From: Candidatus Thioglobus sp. | Lineage (GTDB): Bacteria > Pseudomonadota > Gammaproteobacteria > PS1 > Pseudothioglobaceae | Assembly (NCBI GenBank): GCA_028345955.1 | Contig: JAOMEO010000005.1 | Location: 1-64,000 of the forward strand | DNA length: 64,000 nt | Reading direction: 5' to 3' | Shown here: positions 34,473 to 44,242 of the stretch, piece by piece | How positions within the stretch are numbered: position 1 is the first letter of the stretch | How the letters are laid out: the number at the start of each line of letters is the position of its first letter | The notes under the pieces: model-generated | What the model was told of the DNA's origin: nothing | Database searches by the model: none | Seen by the model: the letters and a program-made list of their open reading frames with translations, nothing else | Translations under genes and position numbers: made by a program

Positions 34473-36230
34473 TTATTTTTTGTTCAAAACGGATTCTGGA
34501 TTGTTATTCAACTCAGCGTATGACCCATTTTCTATAATTCTTCCATTTTGCATTACATAAACTTGGTCAGCATTCTTAATTGTTGACAAACGATGAGCCA
34601 CTATTAGAATAGTGGTATTCTCAGATAAGCTATCAATTGATTCTTGTATTAATCTTTCAGATTCATTATCTAGAGCACTGGTAGCCTCATCTAAAATTAA
34701 CAAATCTGGCTTTCTTAATAATGCTCTTGCCAAGGCAATTCTTTGTCTTTGGCCACCTGACATTCTAGTTCCGCGATCACCCACTATGGTGTCTATCCCT
34801 TGTGGCAATTGTTTAACAAACAATGTGGCATTAGCAACATCTAGAGCAGTCCATAGTTCTTCTTCACTAGATGACCCACTGGACCATAACAAGTTATCAC
34901 GTATTGAAGAATGAAACAGTATTGGCTCCTGTGGCACGTATCCAACCCTTTTTCTATAGGACTGTTGTTTATAATCGCTTAATGGAATTTCATCAATCAG
35001 AACCGATCCTTCATAAGGTATTTGTAAACCAAGCAGCAAATCAGCAATAGTTGACTTTCCTGACCCAGACTCTCCAACTAATGCGGTCATCTTCCCTTTT
35101 GCAATATACAAATCTAGATTAGATATTGTAGTCTTGCGATCAGGATATGAAAAACAAACATTATTAAATCTTATACCTTTTACCAACTCTTTAAAAATTG
35201 TATTACCGTCAATTTGTTTATGTTCAGTTGCCTTTTTTCGCAAAAGTAATAGCTGCTCATAACTGGGAACAAAATTATTAATACTTACTTGTGTTCTTAA
35301 CAAGGTGGAAAGTATAGGCATTGTGGATAATAAGCTCCATAATACCGCGGTTAATTCAGAAATATGATGACCTTGATGTAATGAAATTCCAAATGCTATA
35401 ACTGTAGCTAATATACCTAAAGGCATAAAAAAGTTTGGCAATACATTTAATAAAACTTCGGTTTTTATTGTTACTTTCATATAGTCGTCAAATGCCTTTA
35501 TATATCTTGATTTAGCGTCATTTTGTTTACCAAATCCCAATATAATACGTGCTGCCTGCAGTATCTCACTTAACACTCCAAGGGCAATATTTGAAAAGGA
35601 AGTAGCCATCTGACCAAACTTATAGCTTAATTTATTTAAGCGCAAAAATAATATACCAAATACAGTTACAATAACTAATGCTATTATTGTCATTGACGCA
35701 TTTAGCCATAATGGAATAGAAAGATATATAAATAATTGGACTACTTGTGCAAATTGCGTAGTAATATGACCTATCGCTGCACCAACCCTTACCAACTCTT
35801 TATTCATTGTATTTAGTAGCTTTCCATGACTTGCTTCGCTAAAAAAACTCCATTTTGTATTAAAGAATCTTTCCAATGTGTCACTATAAAGACTGCGCAA
35901 AATCGAGTATTTGATATTCAATATTGCGTAACGAACAAATACTTTAAATACCCCATTTAGTAGGTTAAGTGAGGCGAAAAATATACCAAATGCCCAAAAA
36001 TTAATTGGTATACCAAGTATTAAGAATTTATCTACAATAAACAATGTAACGTTGCTAGGGTTTTTCAGTTTTGAATCGAATAGGAAATCAGCCAATGGAA
36101 TCACTGCTAAAACAGAGCTGGCTGCAACAATACCTTCTAATAGAAGTAGAAAAAATAGTAATAAAAAACTCTTAGGGTGCTTCTCAACAAACTCTTTAAA
36201 TATTTTTGATATTTTTCGTAGTTGTGACAT
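34473..36230 (-). CDS. ABC transporter (fused permease/ATPase), lipid-linked glycan flippase type
   Basis: This is a 585-residue half-transporter. Five or six hydrophobic spans in residues 18-310 form the permease. The ATPase has Walker A GESGSGKST (386-394), YVPQEPILFHSSIRDNLLW, signature MSGGQRQR (490-497), Walker B LLILDEAT (510-517) and the switch His in AHR. It resembles MsbA and PglK/WlaB, so it probably flips a lipid-linked oligosaccharide or lipid across the inner membrane. It comes second in the island, between a UDP-sugar dehydrogenase and the leg genes, which suits export of the island's glycan. Confidence 0.82.
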   Translation of the reverse strand: MSQLRKISKIFKEFVEKHPKSFLLLFFLLLLEGIVAASSVLAVIPLADFLFDSKLKNPSNVTLFIVDKFLILGIPINFWAFGIFFASLNLLNGVFKVFVRYAILNIKYSILRSLYSDTLERFFNTKWSFFSEASHGKLLNTMNKELVRVGAAIGHITTQFAQVVQLFIYLSIPLWLNASMTIIALVIVTVFGILFLRLNKLSYKFGQMATSFSNIALGVLSEILQAARIILGFGKQNDAKSRYIKAFDDYMKVTIKTEVLLNVLPNFFMPLGILATVIAFGISLHQGHHISELTAVLWSLLSTMPILSTLLRTQVSINNFVPSYEQLLLLRKKATEHKQIDGNTIFKELVKGIRFNNVCFSYPDRKTTISNLDLYIAKGKMTALVGESGSGKSTIADLLLGLQIPYEGSVLIDEIPLSDYKQQSYRKRVGYVPQEPILFHSSIRDNLLWSSGSSSEEELWTALDVANATLFVKQLPQGIDTIVGDRGTRMSGGQRQRIALARALLRKPDLLILDEATSALDNESERLIQESIDSLSENTTILIVAHRLSTIKNADQVYVMQNGRIIENGSYAELNNNPESVLNKK

Positions 36231-36373
36231 AACTAGATTATTTTAACCACCAATAGTTATGCCAAAAAAAATTAGACCCGTATGTCATTCTTATTTCACC
36301 TTGGAGAATTACACCATTTATAGGTTTAGTATTTGGAAAGATATCCCAAAATTCAGATTGCAACATACTTTCA

Positions 36374-36511
36374 ATACTCATCAGCGTCCTACTCATAATA
36401 TTTTGTTGCTAACTCATCTGGAAATACTATTTTTCTTAGTTCTGCAAAGTAAATAAGCTTAACAACATGCGGTGGCTTAACATCTAGTTTAACAATAATT
36501 CTCGTGCTCAT
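36374..36511 (-). pseudogene. truncated hisF-like cyclase gene (polysaccharide-locus type)
   Basis: In the 349-base gap between the UDP-sugar dehydrogenase and the ABC exporter, an ATG at 36511 opens MSTRIIVKLDVKPPHVVK, then LRKIVFPDELATKYYE, followed by a TAG where the family has Gln and by DADEY before another stop. This is the N-terminus of the HisF-like subunit that, with a HisH-like partner, supplies ammonia in some O-antigen loci. About 45 of some 250 codons survive. The remaining 36238-36373 has a 52-codon frame in another phase that I do not recognise. Confidence 0.68.
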
Positions 36512-36579
36512 TTTTGACTCTCATATCTTACGGTATGTTATTTATTTGTCTCACAAACAATTTTGATAATAAATAATCT

Positions 36580-37848
36580 TTACAATCTGCCATCTGCTTC
36601 ACTTTCATTTAAAACACATTTGACATCATAAAGAACGTGCTGATCTTTACCTAAATCTCTAAACATTTTGGCCGTCATTTCTAAAAACTCATTATGAGCA
36701 ACCGCTATAATGATTGCATCGTAGTGGCCAGATCTTAATTCGTCAATAATATCAATGTTGAAATTTTTTTCGGCGTCCTCTTTTATTACCCATGGGTCAT
36801 AAATATCAACATTACAGTTAAAACTTTTAAACTCTTCTATTAAGTCTATAACACGAGTATTTCTGAGATCTGTGCAATTCTCTTTAAATGTAAAGCCCAT
36901 AATAAGAATATTAGAATCAACTACATGGATTTGTTTTTTTGTCATTAATTTTATAACTTGATCTGCTATATAAATTCCCATATTGTCGTTTAATCTTCGC
37001 CCAGCAAGAATCACCTCAGGATGATATCCCACCTCGATTGCTTTATAAGTAAGATAATAGGGATCAACCCCGATACAGTGACCGCCCACAAGACCAGGAC
37101 GAAAAGAATGGAAGTTCCACTTTGTCTCTGCCGCTTTTAAAACCTCTTCAGTATCGATATTGAGCTTATTAAAAATAAGAGCAAGTTCATTAACTAGGGC
37201 TATGTTTACATCTCTTTGAGTATTTTCAATCACTTTTGCAGCTTCGGCCACTCTAATACTGCTAGCTTTATGAGTGCCCACTTCAATAATACTGCTATAT
37301 AAATAATCTACTTTTTCTGCAGTATCCAAAGTAGAACCGGATGTAATTTTTTTAATATCCGTTAAACGATTCTTTTTATCACCCGGATTTATTCTCTCAG
37401 GACTATATCCACAATAGAACTCCTTGTTATATTTTAAACCTGATTGTTGTTCCAAGATTGGAACACACACTTCTTCAGTAGCGCCTGGATAAACAGTTGA
37501 TTCATAAATAACAATATCGTCTTTATTAAGGAGCTTCCCTACTGTTGCACTAGCTTTCATTAGAGGTAACAGGTTTGGGCGTTTATTTATGTCAATGGGT
37601 GTTGGAACAGTTACAATGTATATATTACATTCACTAATATTTGCTTCATTATCTGTAAAGCTGAGTCTAGAAGCCTTTTGAAGGTCCTTCGAATCAATTT
37701 CCAAAGTAAAATCATTACAACTTTTAAGTGCCTGAATACGTTCTGGATCAATATCAAATCCTATTGTGTCAAAAATTTTTCCAAACTCAACCGCTAGAGG
37801 AAGACCAACATATCCAAGGCCAATTATTGCTATTTTTTTGTTATTCAT
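36580..37848 (-). CDS. UDP-N-acetylhexosamine 6-dehydrogenase (WbpA/WbpO/TviB family)
   Basis: This is a 422-residue protein. [19 protein letters not shown] (6-24) is the NAD site, VTVPTPID and [13 protein letters not shown] are family blocks, and [19 protein letters not shown] carries the catalytic Cys. [13 protein letters not shown] lies in the C-terminal domain. TviB/WbpO enzymes oxidise UDP-GalNAc or UDP-GlcNAc to the uronic acid. It is the first minus-strand gene of the island, with its promoter probably in the divergent region facing hldD. The exact hexosamine is not decided by sequence alone. Confidence 0.85.
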   Translation of the reverse strand: MNNKKIAIIGLGYVGLPLAVEFGKIFDTIGFDIDPERIQALKSCNDFTLEIDSKDLQKASRLSFTDNEANISECNIYIVTVPTPIDINKRPNLLPLMKASATVGKLLNKDDIVIYESTVYPGATEEVCVPILEQQSGLKYNKEFYCGYSPERINPGDKKNRLTDIKKITSGSTLDTAEKVDYLYSSIIEVGTHKASSIRVAEAAKVIENTQRDVNIALVNELALIFNKLNIDTEEVLKAAETKWNFHSFRPGLVGGHCIGVDPYYLTYKAIEVGYHPEVILAGRRLNDNMGIYIADQVIKLMTKKQIHVVDSNILIMGFTFKENCTDLRNTRVIDLIEEFKSFNCNVDIYDPWVIKEDAEKNFNIDIIDELRSGHYDAIIIAVAHNEFLEMTAKMFRDLGKDQHVLYDVKCVLNESEADGRL

Positions 37849-38225
37849 TGATGCTATTTTAGTATTAAAGAAAAAATATTCAATTAATATTTTGTTTCAA
37901 TAATTAAATTTTGGAAAAAGATTAACTATAAAAGATTTACATTTAAACACATAAAAACAAATAACAATTCATCGTTATCGTGAAACTCAAATGTTTTTAA
38001 AAAAAATATTTTAAAATAGTTAAGTTATTATTAATCTTATAGTATTTCTCATAAAATCTAATTATGTTAATACCAATAAAATGTTAGCTTTATTCTAAGT
38101 GACTTAAATTAACAAATTTAACTAAATACTGTAGGTACTCTGGATGAAACTGACAATTATACAAACTTTATATTAAAATCCATTTAATATAATCTTGAAA
38201 TTATCAAATCAAAATATGACCTATA
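37849..38225. promoter_or_regulatory. divergent intergenic region with candidate promoters
   Basis: This 377-base AT-rich gap separates the leftward island from rightward hldD. On the minus strand, TTGAAA (37895-37900), a 16-base spacer and TATTTT (37873-37878) make a possible promoter for the dehydrogenase gene. On the plus strand, TATAAT at 38188-38193 is a good -10 box, with only a weak TTTATA 15 bases upstream. No ops element (GGCGGTAGC) was found. No coding remnant is visible. Confidence 0.4.
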
Positions 38226-38253
38226 GTGAAAAAAACTATGGCCTATAGTGAAA
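38220..38253 (+). repeat. 12-base direct repeat around the hldD start
   Basis: CCTATAGTGAAA occurs at 38220-38231 and again at 38242-38253. The first copy contains a GTG and the second follows the ATG at 38238, all in one frame, so the 5' end of hldD seems to contain a small duplication that creates a second possible start. Confidence 0.6.
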
Positions 38254-39242
38254 CTAACTTCAATAATAAAACTATTTTAATTACTGGTGGCGCAGGTTTT
38301 ATTGGTAGTAATTTAGTTTTTTATTTTCAAAAAAATTATCCTGACTCCAAAATAGTTGTATTTGACTGCTTCAGAAATGGTGCAACTTTTACCAATGAGA
38401 ATCTACATAGCTTCGGACACTATAAAAATTTAGTTGGCTTTAATGGCGACATAATATGTGGGAATATTAATCGAAAATCTGATATAGCATTACTTGACAA
38501 GTATAAGTTTGATTACATATTTCATCAAGCAGCAATTTCAGATACCAGAGTGAACAATCAAGAAACTGTTATGCAGACTAATGTAAATACATTTGATGAT
38601 CTTCTAGAAATAGCAAAAACAGATGGTTCAGTAATAGTTTATGCAAGTTCTGCCGCTGTCTATGGTAACCTTCCTTCTCCACAAACTGTTGGCAAGGAGA
38701 ATCCTGAAAACATTTATGGATATAGTAAATACATGATGGAGCAAATTGCACACCAATATGAAAAGGAAAACCCAGATATGGTTATAGTAGGTCTAAGGTT
38801 TTTTAATGTATATGGACCTGGAGAATACTATAAAGCCAAAACCGCGTCGATGGTAATTCAGTTAGGACATCAAATACTAAATGGAACAGCACCCAGGTTA
38901 TTTAAAGGTTCTAATAAAATAATGCGTGACTTTATCAATATTGATGATGTTATTCAAGCCAATATTAGAGCGTGTAACACTACGCAAAGTGGTGTCTATA
39001 ATGTAGGTACAGGCAAAGCAAGAAGTTTTCAAGATATTGCTGACCTCTTACAAAAAGAACTTGGAACTAATCTCGGTACCGAATACTTTCCTAACCCTTA
39101 TGATGGCTATCAAATGGACACACAAGCTGATATTCGCGACACCCAAGCCAATTTAAACTTTGAACCAAAAGTTTCTCTAGAGGCCGGTATTAAAGCTTAT
39201 ATTCCTGAGATTAGACGTTTATATAATGAAAATATTTCATGA
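38238..39242 (+). CDS. hldD: ADP-L-glycero-D-manno-heptose-6-epimerase
   Basis: This protein has 334 residues from the ATG at 38238; a GTG at 38226 in a duplicated stretch would add four residues. ILITGGAGFIGSNLVFYFQ is the NADP fold, YIFHQAAISDTRV and YASSAAVYG hold the Ser/Thr region, and YGYSKYMMEQ the YxxxK. LRFFNVYGPGEYYKAKTAS is the HldD-specific block. It inverts C6 of ADP-heptose for the LPS inner core. Its TGA overlaps the hldE ATG by 4 bases. Confidence 0.9.
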   Translation: MAYSETNFNNKTILITGGAGFIGSNLVFYFQKNYPDSKIVVFDCFRNGATFTNENLHSFGHYKNLVGFNGDIICGNINRKSDIALLDKYKFDYIFHQAAISDTRVNNQETVMQTNVNTFDDLLEIAKTDGSVIVYASSAAVYGNLPSPQTVGKENPENIYGYSKYMMEQIAHQYEKENPDMVIVGLRFFNVYGPGEYYKAKTASMVIQLGHQILNGTAPRLFKGSNKIMRDFINIDDVIQANIRACNTTQSGVYNVGTGKARSFQDIADLLQKELGTNLGTEYFPNPYDGYQMDTQADIRDTQANLNFEPKVSLEAGIKAYIPEIRRLYNENIS

Positions 39243-40666
39243 TTAATCTACAAGCTAAATCGCCCAAACTATTAGTCATTGGTGATTTGATGATTGATCA
39301 CTACCTTTGGGGAGTATGTGAGAGAGTCTCTCCTGAAGCTCCAGTTCAAGTAGTTAATATTGAAAATGAAAGTACATTGCTTGGTGGTGCAGGAAATGTT
39401 ATCAATAATCTTAAGGCCTTAGGTGCAAATGTAGATGTTATTGGTATAGTAGGCGGATGTAAAATTTCTGATGAGCTAAAGGAGTTATTAGATGATATTG
39501 AGGTCGATACTAAATTTCTATTTATAGAGCAAGATCGAATTACCTCTAAAAAAAGTAGAATTATTGCCTCTCAACAACAAGTTGTTCGATATGATCGTGA
39601 AAGTACTGATGAAATTAATAATAAATCAAAAAATCATATTCTTGATACTTTTAAAAAAGTTATTGGAAACTATGAACTTGTGCTACTGTCAGACTATGGC
39701 AAAGGCACGCTTAGCAATAAATTAACTCAATCTTTAATTAATGTTGCTAACAAATACGGCAAAAAAGTTCTAATTGACCCTAAAGGTCCCGATTATTCAA
39801 AATATAAAGGTGCATATTTACTTACACCAAACGTAAAAGAGGCAAGTGAAGCAACAAAAATCAACATTGTAGATGATGCCAGTTTGAACCAAGCAATTAT
39901 CCAGCTTAAATCTCAATGTAATCTAGATGTATCTCTAATTACTCTTAGTGATAAAGGTGTAGCGGTTTATGATGATAAATTTCGTATTCACCCAACATTT
40001 GCAAGAGAAGTTTTTGATGTGACAGGTGCCGGTGATACAGTACTAGCATCACTTGGTTTTGCATTAGCCTGTGATTTAAATATTGATAAAGCAATTGAGT
40101 TTTCTAATTTTGCAGCTGGTGTTGTGGTTGGCAAAATTGGTAGCGCCACTGCAACGCTAAATGAAATTATTGAATATGAATCAAGCCTTAACAAATCTTT
40201 CAGTGAAGAACATATTAAATCACTTCATGAGATTGTTGCGCTATGCAATGAGCTAAAGGCTAGAGGAAAAAGAGTTGTATTCACTAATGGCTGCTTTGAC
40301 TTACTTCATGCTGGACATGTGAAGTATCTAGAAACTGCCAAAAGTTTTGGTGATGTTTTGATAATTGGCCTCAATTCTGACAGATCAGTAACTGCTCTAA
40401 AAGGAGAAGGTCGTCCTATTAATATGCAAATGGATAGGGCATACATACTGGCTGCCCTAGAAGTGGTAGACTATGTCGTAATTTTCGATGAAGATACACC
40501 GTATAAATTAATTAAAGCAATCAAACCTCATACTCTAGTCAAGGGTGGAGACTACGAAGGCAAAGAAGTTATAGGACAAGATATCGCTGATGAATTAAAA
40601 TTGGTCGAATTTGTAGATGGTAAAAGTTCAACTCAAACTATTGAGAAAATTCAAAAAGGTAATTAA
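39239..40666 (+). CDS. hldE: bifunctional heptose-7-phosphate kinase / heptose-1-phosphate adenylyltransferase
   Basis: This is a 475-residue fusion. The N-terminal PfkB-type kinase has VIGDLMIDHYLWG, LGGAGNVINNLKALG and the DVTGAGDTVLASLG anion hole (about residue 260). The C-terminal cytidylyltransferase-like domain starts near 345 with VVFTNGCFDLLHAGHVKYL and GLNSDRSVTALKG. Together they phosphorylate C1 of heptose-7-phosphate and, after GmhB acts, add AMP. It is in operon with hldD and gmhA, and gmhB lies about 9 kb away. Length and order of domains are normal. Confidence 0.93.
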   Translation: MINLQAKSPKLLVIGDLMIDHYLWGVCERVSPEAPVQVVNIENESTLLGGAGNVINNLKALGANVDVIGIVGGCKISDELKELLDDIEVDTKFLFIEQDRITSKKSRIIASQQQVVRYDRESTDEINNKSKNHILDTFKKVIGNYELVLLSDYGKGTLSNKLTQSLINVANKYGKKVLIDPKGPDYSKYKGAYLLTPNVKEASEATKINIVDDASLNQAIIQLKSQCNLDVSLITLSDKGVAVYDDKFRIHPTFAREVFDVTGAGDTVLASLGFALACDLNIDKAIEFSNFAAGVVVGKIGSATATLNEIIEYESSLNKSFSEEHIKSLHEIVALCNELKARGKRVVFTNGCFDLLHAGHVKYLETAKSFGDVLIIGLNSDRSVTALKGEGRPINMQMDRAYILAALEVVDYVVIFDEDTPYKLIKAIKPHTLVKGGDYEGKEVIGQDIADELKLVEFVDGKSSTQTIEKIQKGN

Positions 40667-40668
40667 CT

Positions 40669-41244
40669 ATGCAGTCAACCATTAAAGAGGAATTTAGTGA
40701 ACATTTAAAAGTCAGCAAAAAGACAATGGAATCTATTTGCAAATCAATTGAAATAGCAGCAAAACTTTGCATAGATAGCCTAAAAAACGGTAATAAAATC
40801 TTAATATTTGGCAATGGTGGAAGTGCAGCAGATGCTCAACATATTGCTGCTGAGATAGTTGGCAGATATAAAACTGAAAGAAAAGGTTTATCTGCCATAG
40901 CATTAACTACTGACACCTCAATACTGACTTCAATTAGCAATGACTATGGCTACTCATACATATTTAAACGTCAAGTTGAGGCACTAGCAAATAACGGGGA
41001 TGTCTTGATTGGTATTAGTACTGGAGGAACCAGTGCCAATGTTGTTAGCGCACTAAAAATTGCTAAAAAACTTGGTTGTCAAAGCATTGGATTTAGTGGT
41101 AGAGACGGTGGAGAATTTAACAGTGTATGTGATGTCAACCTAAAAGCGATATCTGAAGACACACCAAGAATTCAAGAAATGCATATTTTATTTGGTCATA
41201 TAATCTGTCATTTGATTGATCAAGCTTTTAATAAATCTAATTGA
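40669..41244 (+). CDS. gmhA: sedoheptulose-7-phosphate isomerase
   Basis: This is a 191-residue SIS-domain protein with KILIFGNGGSAADAQHIAAE (phosphosugar loop), GISTGGTSANVVSALKIAK and EDTPRIQEMHILFGHIICHL, which carries the catalytic Glu/His of GmhA. It makes heptose-7-phosphate, the first step of ADP-heptose synthesis. AAAGGT eight bases before the ATG serves as the ribosome site, two bases after the hldE stop. The 3' end overlaps the convergent waaF by 8 bases. Confidence 0.92.
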   Translation: MQSTIKEEFSEHLKVSKKTMESICKSIEIAAKLCIDSLKNGNKILIFGNGGSAADAQHIAAEIVGRYKTERKGLSAIALTTDTSILTSISNDYGYSYIFKRQVEALANNGDVLIGISTGGTSANVVSALKIAKKLGCQSIGFSGRDGGEFNSVCDVNLKAISEDTPRIQEMHILFGHIICHLIDQAFNKSN

Positions 41245-42181
41245 GGGTTTTAGTAGCATTTAAAACATCCACTGATTTAATATATTTCATACAATTATGG
41301 TGCTTTAAAGGACAAACAGGTTTCATACATGGTTGACAGTCTAAATCTTTTTTGACAATCAAGCTTTTTTTATTCATCCACTGTGATGTTTCTTGAGTTT
41401 TAGTGGGACCAAATATAGCAACTGTAGGCACTTGGAAAGCAGCAGCAATATGCATAGGACCACTATCACCAGTAATAAATAAATCTAAATTTGATATATG
41501 TTCAACTAGTTCTGAAATTTCCGTATTACCCGCCAGATTATGATAATTTAAAACGCCTTTTTTGATTAATAGCTTCTCAATATCTGTAGCTATATCTTTT
41601 TCACCAGATCCACCAAAAATAATAATATTATATTTTTTAGATAATTTAGCTGCTACTTCTGCAAACTCATCTGGATACCAACGTTTTGCACTTCCATAGG
41701 ATGCGCCTGGATTAATTCCTAACGTTAAATGTTGACTTTTATATAAATTTGAAATTTCTTGTGTTGAATTGGTACGATAGATAATTAGTCCTTTTGGAGC
41801 ATTATTAATATTAAGACTATCATTAATAAAATCATTATACTTTTTGACTTGATGCCGGCCTTGATACTTATTATTGATAAACTGATATTTTGTATAACTC
41901 GATATAAAAAATTTAAGGTACTTTGCTCGTAATGAACTCCTAAAAGAAAAATACACATCAAAATTCCCTAGATCTTTTGCTATTTTGTATAGAGAAAAAT
42001 ATCCTCTATTTAAAACACGGACATTAACAACGTTTGGATGATTTTTTAACAATTCAACCGAAATAAATGAACCAATCAAAGTAATTTCAGGTTTGTCATA
42101 ATAACTTGATAAATTCTCAATAGCGGGCGTTGTCATTACAGCATCACCCAACCAAGTAGGTAGTTCAATTAGAATTTTCAT
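41237..42181 (-). CDS. waaF: ADP-heptose:LPS heptosyltransferase II (GT9)
   Basis: This is a 314-residue GT9 enzyme. ILIELPTWLGDAVMTTPAI matches the WaaF start, LGINPGASYGSAKRWYPDEF is the donor site, and LFITGDSGPMHIAAAF with VAIFGPTKTQETSQW forms the ADP-heptose pocket. The C-terminal CQPCMKPVCPLKHHNCM cluster of Cys is as in WaaF. It adds the second heptose to the inner core on the cytoplasmic face. Its ATG overlaps the stop of the methyltransferase gene (TAATG). Confidence 0.88.
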   Translation of the reverse strand: MKILIELPTWLGDAVMTTPAIENLSSYYDKPEITLIGSFISVELLKNHPNVVNVRVLNRGYFSLYKIAKDLGNFDVYFSFRSSLRAKYLKFFISSYTKYQFINNKYQGRHQVKKYNDFINDSLNINNAPKGLIIYRTNSTQEISNLYKSQHLTLGINPGASYGSAKRWYPDEFAEVAAKLSKKYNIIIFGGSGEKDIATDIEKLLIKKGVLNYHNLAGNTEISELVEHISNLDLFITGDSGPMHIAAAFQVPTVAIFGPTKTQETSQWMNKKSLIVKKDLDCQPCMKPVCPLKHHNCMKYIKSVDVLNATKTLN

Positions 42182-42975
42182 TACTTGTCCATATTCTTGA
42201 CAAAAACTGTTGTATACCCCGTAGTAAGGATCTTTTGTCTATCAAGATGATCTAGCCAATAAAAAAAGGGCCTAATTATATAAGCTGCAGGCAAATAAAA
42301 AATAAACCAAGTTGGCAATAACAAGAAACTAATTAGTATAGAAAATACAATATTCTGACCACGTTTTTTTGCACGAAATGGATCATACTGCTTAAGAAGC
42401 TGGCTAAAAGCAATAGGAAGCCTTTTGCCAATAAACCAAAATGCACCACCAACTTTTTCTATCTCATTGATATGAAAGCCAGTGTTTAATGCTAATTGAT
42501 TTAGGCCATAATGGGTGAATTGAAAAAAATGCCAAGGTTCGCCATGGAGTGGTCCATTAAGTGGGACATATATTAGTAGTTTGCCATTAGGTTTAAGCAC
42601 TCTATAAATTTCAGACAATGTTGCTTGAGGATCAGGCACATGTTCAAGCACAAATGTTAATAGAACTACATCGTAGTGGTCATTAGGTTTAGGGATATCA
42701 TGAAGTTCACATTCAAAATCATGTTTCTTTGTATAGAAACCTCCAGGCATATCAGTCGATTCATAATTTAATCCATCAAAAATACGCTTGTAGGGTTGTT
42801 TACCAGCACCAGCATCTAACACAGAACTATGATCAACAATTTTCTTTCTTTGCTCGACTAAAAATTCAAAAACTCTTGCATTTTCAGGATCAAAAATTGA
42901 TTTAATTCCAGTTCTAGGCCACCATCCAAGCCAACCATGGCGACTATTTAATGAAATTTCTTGATTATTTTGCAT
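42181..42975 (-). CDS. class I SAM methyltransferase with C-terminal hydrophobic segment
   Basis: This is a 264-residue protein. VLDAGAGKQPYKRIF (about 56-70) is the SAM loop and VVLLTFVLEHVPDPQATLSE, then IYRVLKPNGKLLIYVP, fit the Methyltransf_11 type. Near the C-terminus two hydrophobic stretches (IVFSILISFLLLPTWFIFYL and a following AAYIIRPFFYWL) suggest a membrane hairpin. It lies between waaL-like and waaF genes with overlaps at both ends, so it probably modifies the LPS core or a lipid-linked glycan. Confidence 0.75.
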   Translation of the reverse strand: MQNNQEISLNSRHGWLGWWPRTGIKSIFDPENARVFEFLVEQRKKIVDHSSVLDAGAGKQPYKRIFDGLNYESTDMPGGFYTKKHDFECELHDIPKPNDHYDVVLLTFVLEHVPDPQATLSEIYRVLKPNGKLLIYVPLNGPLHGEPWHFFQFTHYGLNQLALNTGFHINEIEKVGGAFWFIGKRLPIAFSQLLKQYDPFRAKKRGQNIVFSILISFLLLPTWFIFYLPAAYIIRPFFYWLDHLDRQKILTTGYTTVFVKNMDK

Positions 42976-44242
42976 TAATTTCCCTATCTTTTGAAATCAA
43001 CAACCCTAACACAAACATTGACAATATTGCATGTTCATGATTAAGAGTTGTATTTACAAAGCCTATGCTCAGAACAATCAAAACAACCATACTTGAACTT
43101 AGTATTAAAAATCTGTCATCTCTATATTCAATAACTTCAACGTTATCTATGTATCGTAATTCCTTACGATTATTTTGTTTTCTAACCTTCCAGATAGATA
43201 TAATTATTTGAGCAAAGAACCATAAGAACGCAGAAAACATAACAATACCACCACTAACCAAAAAATTATAATAGACGTTATGAGTGTGCACATAAGGCGC
43301 ATACTTTTCTTTTTCATAAATGCCTAAATCTTCAATAACTTTATCTTTAATATGTTCATGTCCGAGATTATTAAAATTACCAAAACCAACGCCCAACATA
43401 GGATAAGTTTTGAAAGCGTAATAGGAAAAATTTCTAATATTTTTCCTTCCAGGAACATCAGATAGTGACTGGCTAGTTTTAAATGTTTTAATTAAGTCAT
43501 CTGTGAATTTTGGAACATCCGTTAAATAAGAACCAAGAATCAAAATAAGTACTGTCATTAAACCAAAACGCCAATTTTTATAATGAACAACTGCATAAAA
43601 AAAGCCTAATAAAGTAACAAAAAAGAATAAGCCCGAAGCAGCCCTACTATGTGCATCTACAGTTGCATATGCTATAAATAAAGTCGACAAGATTAACAGT
43701 GTTTTTTGATAATTCGGCAAAACAAAGAAATTTATTAGTAATAGTGATAATGCAATAGAGTATGCAATAACCAAATATATAGCTGAATGGTTGACATGAC
43801 CTACTGAATTGAGCTCAAGGCAAATTCCACCTTGTGGGCACATTATAAAAGAATAAATTAGAGAAATAGCTGTTGAAAAAACAGCAACCATACAAAGTAT
43901 GGTAATCTGCTTGTTTGTCAAAATATGTCTCGATAGTACCCAGAAGATTAATAAATATCTAATTAAATCCGTTATACCTTTTGCCGAAAAATCATGAATA
44001 ATAACAGCGTTAATACTTACAACAATACTTCCAAACAATAAGAAAGAGATTATAGTATCAATAAGCCTCCATTTACCTCCCCAGTTTTTTTCTCTATAGG
44101 CAATAAATAGCCAGGAAAAAACATAGAGCAATGCGAATAGATTTTTTGGTGCTTCAAATGACGGTAGAACTACTAACAAGAGTAGTAAAAAAATATAACG
44201 CGAATCTTGAACATTTAACCAATTTGTTACTCTGCTAATCAT
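42965..44242 (-). CDS. waaL: O-antigen ligase-like membrane protein (WaaL family)
   Basis: This is a 425-residue protein with about ten or eleven hydrophobic spans. A large periplasmic loop with MLGVGFGNFNNLGHEH and YAPYVHTHNVYYNFLVSGG carries the conserved His-Asn-Xaa region of the O-antigen ligase/polymerase superfamily. It would join the polymer to lipid A-core in the periplasm. Position among core transferases supports ligase over Wzy polymerase, but sequence alone cannot separate the two. Overlaps of 8 and 11 bases link it to both neighbours. Confidence 0.78.
   Translation of the reverse strand: MISRVTNWLNVQDSRYIFLLLLLVVLPSFEAPKNLFALLYVFSWLFIAYREKNWGGKWRLIDTIISFLLFGSIVVSINAVIIHDFSAKGITDLIRYLLIFWVLSRHILTNKQITILCMVAVFSTAISLIYSFIMCPQGGICLELNSVGHVNHSAIYLVIAYSIALSLLLINFFVLPNYQKTLLILSTLFIAYATVDAHSRAASGLFFFVTLLGFFYAVVHYKNWRFGLMTVLILILGSYLTDVPKFTDDLIKTFKTSQSLSDVPGRKNIRNFSYYAFKTYPMLGVGFGNFNNLGHEHIKDKVIEDLGIYEKEKYAPYVHTHNVYYNFLVSGGIVMFSAFLWFFAQIIISIWKVRKQNNRKELRYIDNVEVIEYRDDRFLILSSSMVVLIVLSIGFVNTTLNHEHAILSMFVLGLLISKDREINAK

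Noticed and set aside
36238-36396. 52-codon frame between the hisF fragment and the ABC exporter
   Set aside because: It is in a different phase from the hisF piece and its sequence (for example FFWHNYWWLK) matches nothing I know; too short to support as a gene.
38120-38150. JUMPStart-like GGTACTCTGG before the hldD operon
   Set aside because: The similarity is a few bases only and no ops core (GGCGGTAGC) is present on either strand of the gap.
38226-38237. GTG start for hldD four codons upstream
   Set aside because: It lies in the first copy of a direct repeat without a ribosome site; the ATG at 38238 gives the normal N-terminus. It remains possible.
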